The notes beneath the pieces are model-generated. The model was not told the DNA's origin. It searched no databases and saw only the letters and a program-made list of their open reading frames with translations. A program made the position numbers and the translations under genes. From the NCBI RefSeq assembly GCF_003386535.1, contig NZ_QTTN01000012.1, forward strand, positions 1 to 64,000: 64,000 nucleotides of DNA, given 5' to 3'. Source of the stretch: Paenibacillus taihuensis (GTDB lineage Bacteria; Bacillota; Bacilli; Paenibacillales; Paenibacillaceae). How positions within the stretch are numbered: position 1 is the stretch's first letter; every line of letters starts with the position of its first letter. Below, piece by piece: positions 61,371 through 64,000 of this stretch.

Positions 61371-61844
61371 TTATTGCAACAATATCACTTTCTTATAAGC
61401 CTCTTTTTGACTCATCATGGGAACAATTGGACCAGTGGTGATCATATAAACGTCATCTTTCAATACGGATGTATTTAACGCCAGATAGCCGCCGATGACT
61501 TTCCCTTCACTTTCAAATAGATAACAGGAAACTTCATTATAATTTTGCAGGCTCTCGTTTAGTATATATTCGGTCTCAATCACATTTTTATTAATGTAAG
61601 GGTTGAGGTCCAATTGAACCTTTGCTTTTAACTCTTTTACACGGTCCATAGCTGCTGCCCCCAATCCGCCTTTACCATAATTCATTTCAAATTGAAATTG
61701 TCGAATCGTCCAACCATATTGTTCAATGAACTGTTTATGTGCGGCTGGGAAATGCTCAACTACTGCATCTGCTTCATTTGATTTACATCCAATAGCCAAA
61801 CAACTCAATACAATTACGAGCAGCATTGCAAAAGCATTTCTCAT
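61371..61844 (-). CDS. Small lipoprotein, family not recognised
   Basis: This is a 157-residue protein with a lipoprotein signal: MRNAFAMLLVIVLSCLAIGC, lipobox LAIGC with Cys20. The mature part is about 137 residues of mixed alpha/beta character (IEQYGWTIRQFQFEMNYG, YLFESEGKVIGGYLALNTSV, DDVYMITTGPIVPM). It resembles small Bacillus lipoproteins with a domain of unknown function of the DUF4830 kind, but I am not sure. It is by eye more A+T-rich than the flanking genes. It should be anchored outside the membrane; no partner is evident. Confidence 0.75.
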   Translation of the reverse strand: MRNAFAMLLVIVLSCLAIGCKSNEADAVVEHFPAAHKQFIEQYGWTIRQFQFEMNYGKGGLGAAAMDRVKELKAKVQLDLNPYINKNVIETEYILNESLQNYNEVSCYLFESEGKVIGGYLALNTSVLKDDVYMITTGPIVPMMSQKEAYKKVILLQ

Positions 61845-61956
61845 GTTCTATGTCCTTCCCTCATGTCGTAAAAAGAACAAGTCTCGTATACTCATAATTA
61901 TATACAAATTATGGACTGCATAGGTTAATAGATTATGTAGAGGAGTTGTTTCCAGA

Positions 61957-62508
61957 ATGGAAAATATCATCGGAACAGTCGTATCCGTCAGCCGAAGCAC
62001 AGCACATACGTTTAGCAAGCAACCCGTTGATGTCATCAAGCTGCTTGCCGGTCTAGGCGTGGAAGGCGATGCGCATATGGGCAAGACGGTGAAGCATCGT
62101 TCACGGGTCGCTCAAGACCCGAGTCAGCCGAATCTTCGGCAGATTCATCTGATTCATTCGGAGCTGTTTGATGAGGTGGGGAAAGCCGGCTTCCGCGTCG
62201 AGCCAGGGCAGATGGGCGAAAATATGACGACCCGAGGAATCCAGCTGCTTGGATTGCCCACAGGTACGAAGCTGTACATCGGTGAATCGGCGGTTGTTGA
62301 ATTGACGGGACTGCGTAATCCTTGCGCGCAGATTGATCATTTTCAGAGCGGGCTGTTACAGGCGGTTCTGGACCGTGATGAGAACGGGAACCTGATTCGC
62401 AAAGCAGGTGTGATGGGCATTGTGCTGGCCGAGGGAGACGTTGCCCCGGGCGATGCGATCCGAATGGAGCTGCCACCGGAACCGTTCCGGCCACTCGAGC
62501 GCGTGTAA
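61957..62508 (+). CDS. MOSC-domain protein
   Basis: This is a 183-residue single MOSC domain (related to the C-terminal domain of molybdenum cofactor sulfurase). Blocks include LAGLGVEGDAHMGKTVKHRSR, GQMGENMTTRGIQLLGLPTGT and the conserved cysteine in ELTGLRNPCAQIDHFQ. Stand-alone MOSC proteins handle sulfur or detoxify hydroxylated bases; which applies here is unknown. GAGGAG lies before the ATG. Confidence 0.92.
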   Translation: MENIIGTVVSVSRSTAHTFSKQPVDVIKLLAGLGVEGDAHMGKTVKHRSRVAQDPSQPNLRQIHLIHSELFDEVGKAGFRVEPGQMGENMTTRGIQLLGLPTGTKLYIGESAVVELTGLRNPCAQIDHFQSGLLQAVLDRDENGNLIRKAGVMGIVLAEGDVAPGDAIRMELPPEPFRPLERV

Positions 62509-62569
62509 CTTCTTAATTGTCCCATCCAGGAATAGGTTACATTATCTGGAATGTGGAGGGGCGGGAGCG

Positions 62570-63649
62570 GTGAAGATCACATCCGTGAAGACAAAGCTGA
62601 TTTCAGTACCGTTTAAGGCCCCTATTCGTGTGTCGACATTATCTCTAGCGAAGCGAGATGCCATCATTGTTGAAGTCGAGACGGACGAAGGTGTTACCGG
62701 AATGGAGTATATCCCAGTCCTTGGCCGAGGAAGCGAAACGATCAAAGCGTGCATGGATCATGACATTGCTGATCTGCTAATTGGTGAGGATCCGTTGTAC
62801 CGAAATAAGATTTGGGAGAAGCTCTGGTGGGCGCTCAACATGATTGGCCGCAAAGGCATTGCCATGTACGGTATTTCAGCTGTAGACGTTGCCCTGTGGG
62901 ACTTGGCAGGTAAGCTTCAGAAGACATCCATACATAAGATGCTCGGGCCTTACACGAATCAAGTAAAAGTCTATGGAAGCGCAGGCTTTATGTCCTTATC
63001 GGAAGAGGAGCTTGTCGAGGAGGCAGAGGGCGTCGTTGCCCGGGGCTTTAAAGCATTCAAGATGAAAGCAGGGTTCCCGGATCTAAGAATAGATCTCAAA
63101 CGCGTCACTGCTGTGAGGAAAGCTCTTGGCCCGGACATCGATATTATGGTGGATGTGAACCAGGGGCTGGATGTGCCAGCTGCTATCCAGTTCGGCAGAG
63201 AGCTGGAGAAGCTCGGTATCTACTGGTTTGAGGAGCCTGTCCCCGCGGACGATATGATCGGGCATGCGGAGGTTGCCAGAGCATTGGATATCCGAATCAC
63301 GACAGGCGAGACGGAATATTCCAGGTACGGATTTCGTGAGTTGATCGACCGAAAAGCCGGAGATATTCTGATGATGAATCTCCGCGCAGGCGGCATAACT
63401 GAGGTGGTGCGTATTGCAAATATGGCCAGCGCACACCGCATATCCGTCACTCCTCATCTGGCTTGGGAGCTGCAGAACCAGATTTATGCCGCCATTACGA
63501 ACGGGACCTACATTGAATATATGGACTGGTATGATGATTGGTTTGAGGACGTGCCGCAGATTAAGGACGGGATGGCAACCGTATGGGATCGCCCGGGGCA
63601 CGGGTTGAAGTTTCGAGAAGAGATCGTGCGACAATATGCCGTCGAGTAG
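62570..63649 (+). CDS. Enolase-superfamily protein, mandelate racemase/muconate-lactonising-like
   Basis: This is a 359-residue protein with an N-terminal capping domain (about 1-125) and a barrel domain. Catalytic signatures are KMK in GFKAFKMKAG, the metal ligands Asp in MVDVNQG, Glu in WFEEPVP and Glu in TTGETEYS, and His in SVTPHLAWEL. In the mandelate racemase subgroup the His partners an Asp in a Q-P-D-like motif; the corresponding place here reads ILMMNLRAGG, with Asn. The substrate is probably a sugar acid. GTG at 62570 follows GGGGCGGGAG. Longer forms read into the previous gene and are rejected. Confidence 0.9.
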   Translation: MKITSVKTKLISVPFKAPIRVSTLSLAKRDAIIVEVETDEGVTGMEYIPVLGRGSETIKACMDHDIADLLIGEDPLYRNKIWEKLWWALNMIGRKGIAMYGISAVDVALWDLAGKLQKTSIHKMLGPYTNQVKVYGSAGFMSLSEEELVEEAEGVVARGFKAFKMKAGFPDLRIDLKRVTAVRKALGPDIDIMVDVNQGLDVPAAIQFGRELEKLGIYWFEEPVPADDMIGHAEVARALDIRITTGETEYSRYGFRELIDRKAGDILMMNLRAGGITEVVRIANMASAHRISVTPHLAWELQNQIYAAITNGTYIEYMDWYDDWFEDVPQIKDGMATVWDRPGHGLKFREEIVRQYAVE

Positions 63650-63721
63650 CTCCTTCTAGCAGAAATTCACGAGCGTGAGCATGTGCGTGTGCTTCCGCTT
63701 TTAAGCTAGGGTGGTTCTATG

Positions 63722-63916
63722 TATAGTGGACAAATCCAACGCAGAAGGGCGGTTTTGAGGGGAGCAGCGGTCTATATTTGAAAAATTTGAAAAATCCACT
63801 CTTTTCTGCTCAAAAGACGCCTAAATCGCCATTTCGCCCGAAAATGAATGGATAAATCCAACAAAGACAAGCAAATCCGGTAAAATCTCATCAATGGAGT
63901 GGATTTATCCATTATA
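63722..63916. repeat. Cluster of TGGATWWATCCA-type palindromic repeats (copy 2)
   Basis: Modules read tagtggacaaatccaac (63725), gaaaaatccactctttt (63789), gaatggataaatccaac (63846) and gagtggatttatccatt (63897). They are related to the cluster at 21885-22073 and arranged in alternating orientation. The interval 63650-63938 has no credible gene. Confidence 0.65.
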
Positions 63917-63938
63917 GCTGCAGCTGACTCAAAGAAAA

Positions 63939-63978
63939 AAGGCGAGCCGAGTCACCACGACATGACCCCGCTCGCCTT
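63939..63978. terminator. Intrinsic terminator at the right edge
   Basis: AAGGCGAGC and GCTCGCCTT pair around a 22-nt loop, with an A-run on the left that becomes a U-run on the minus strand. It probably ends a minus-strand gene entering from the right. A frame ending AAA-TAA on the minus strand (stop at 63983-63981) would suit, but too little is visible to call it. Confidence 0.7.
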
Positions 63979-64000
63979 CATTATTTGCGCACCGCCGATG

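Noticed and set aside
1-64000. tRNA, rRNA, transposase or integrase genes
   Set aside because: I looked for them on both strands and saw none that I could support.

Overview
The window looks like a chromosomal segment of a spore-former of the Paenibacillaceae (Paenibacillus, Cohnella or a close relative). The grounds are moderately high GC, strong AGGAGG ribosome binding sites with many GTG and TTG starts, YesM/YesN-type histidine kinase plus AraC-output response regulator pairs, LplA/LplB/YtcP-like sugar importers, S-layer-homology (SLH) surface proteins, and orthologues of Bacillus proteins (BmrC/BmrD, YdhG/Fra). No rRNA, tRNA, CRISPR array, prophage or transposase was found.

Layout. 1-4450: a minus-strand multidrug ABC exporter pair (bmrC-bmrD) behind a leader with a consensus promoter, a 36-codon leader ORF and two intrinsic terminators, which reads as a ribosome-controlled attenuator. 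4669-13606: a secreted copper-amine-oxidase-N/PKD protein, a secreted GxGYxYP-family protein, a divergent unit with a GH42-like protein, an alpha/beta hydrolase, a VOC protein and an acetyltransferase. 13626-14300: an array of eleven short hairpins. 14463-21848: a five-gene operon of two permeases, a solute-binding lipoprotein, a sensor kinase and a response regulator. 22084-28823: NUDIX and GNAT genes, an AraC regulator divergent from uxaC-uxaB (hexuronate catabolism), a small membrane protein, a PhyH dioxygenase and a FabZ-like dehydratase.

29127-43047 is a tightly packed twelve-gene amino-sugar/glycan locus. It holds a BadF-type sugar kinase, a SIS protein, a cytoplasmic GH84 hexosaminidase, a sugar ABC importer, a GlmU-like nucleotidylyltransferase, a GNAT protein, three Gfo/Idh/MocA oxidoreductases and a GNAT-PP2C fusion. 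It has no regulator of its own. Its upstream region shares about 70 bp with the region upstream of a fourth Gfo/Idh gene at 55283, which is divergent from a kinase/AraC-regulator pair (52476-54996). That pair is the best candidate controller of both transcription units.

43142-64000 carries an MgtC-family protein, a 2534-residue SLH protein made of two tandem units of about 1070 residues, a debris region with a fragment matching that repeat, the two-component pair, the Gfo/Idh-HAD unit, an NfeD-stomatin pair, an SLH pseudogene with three +1 shifts, a frataxin-like protein, an UPF0718 permease, a small lipoprotein, a MOSC protein and an enolase-superfamily enzyme. Two families of dispersed intergenic repeats (a ctgagagtcgga hairpin and a TGGATWWATCCA palindrome) recur at distant places.
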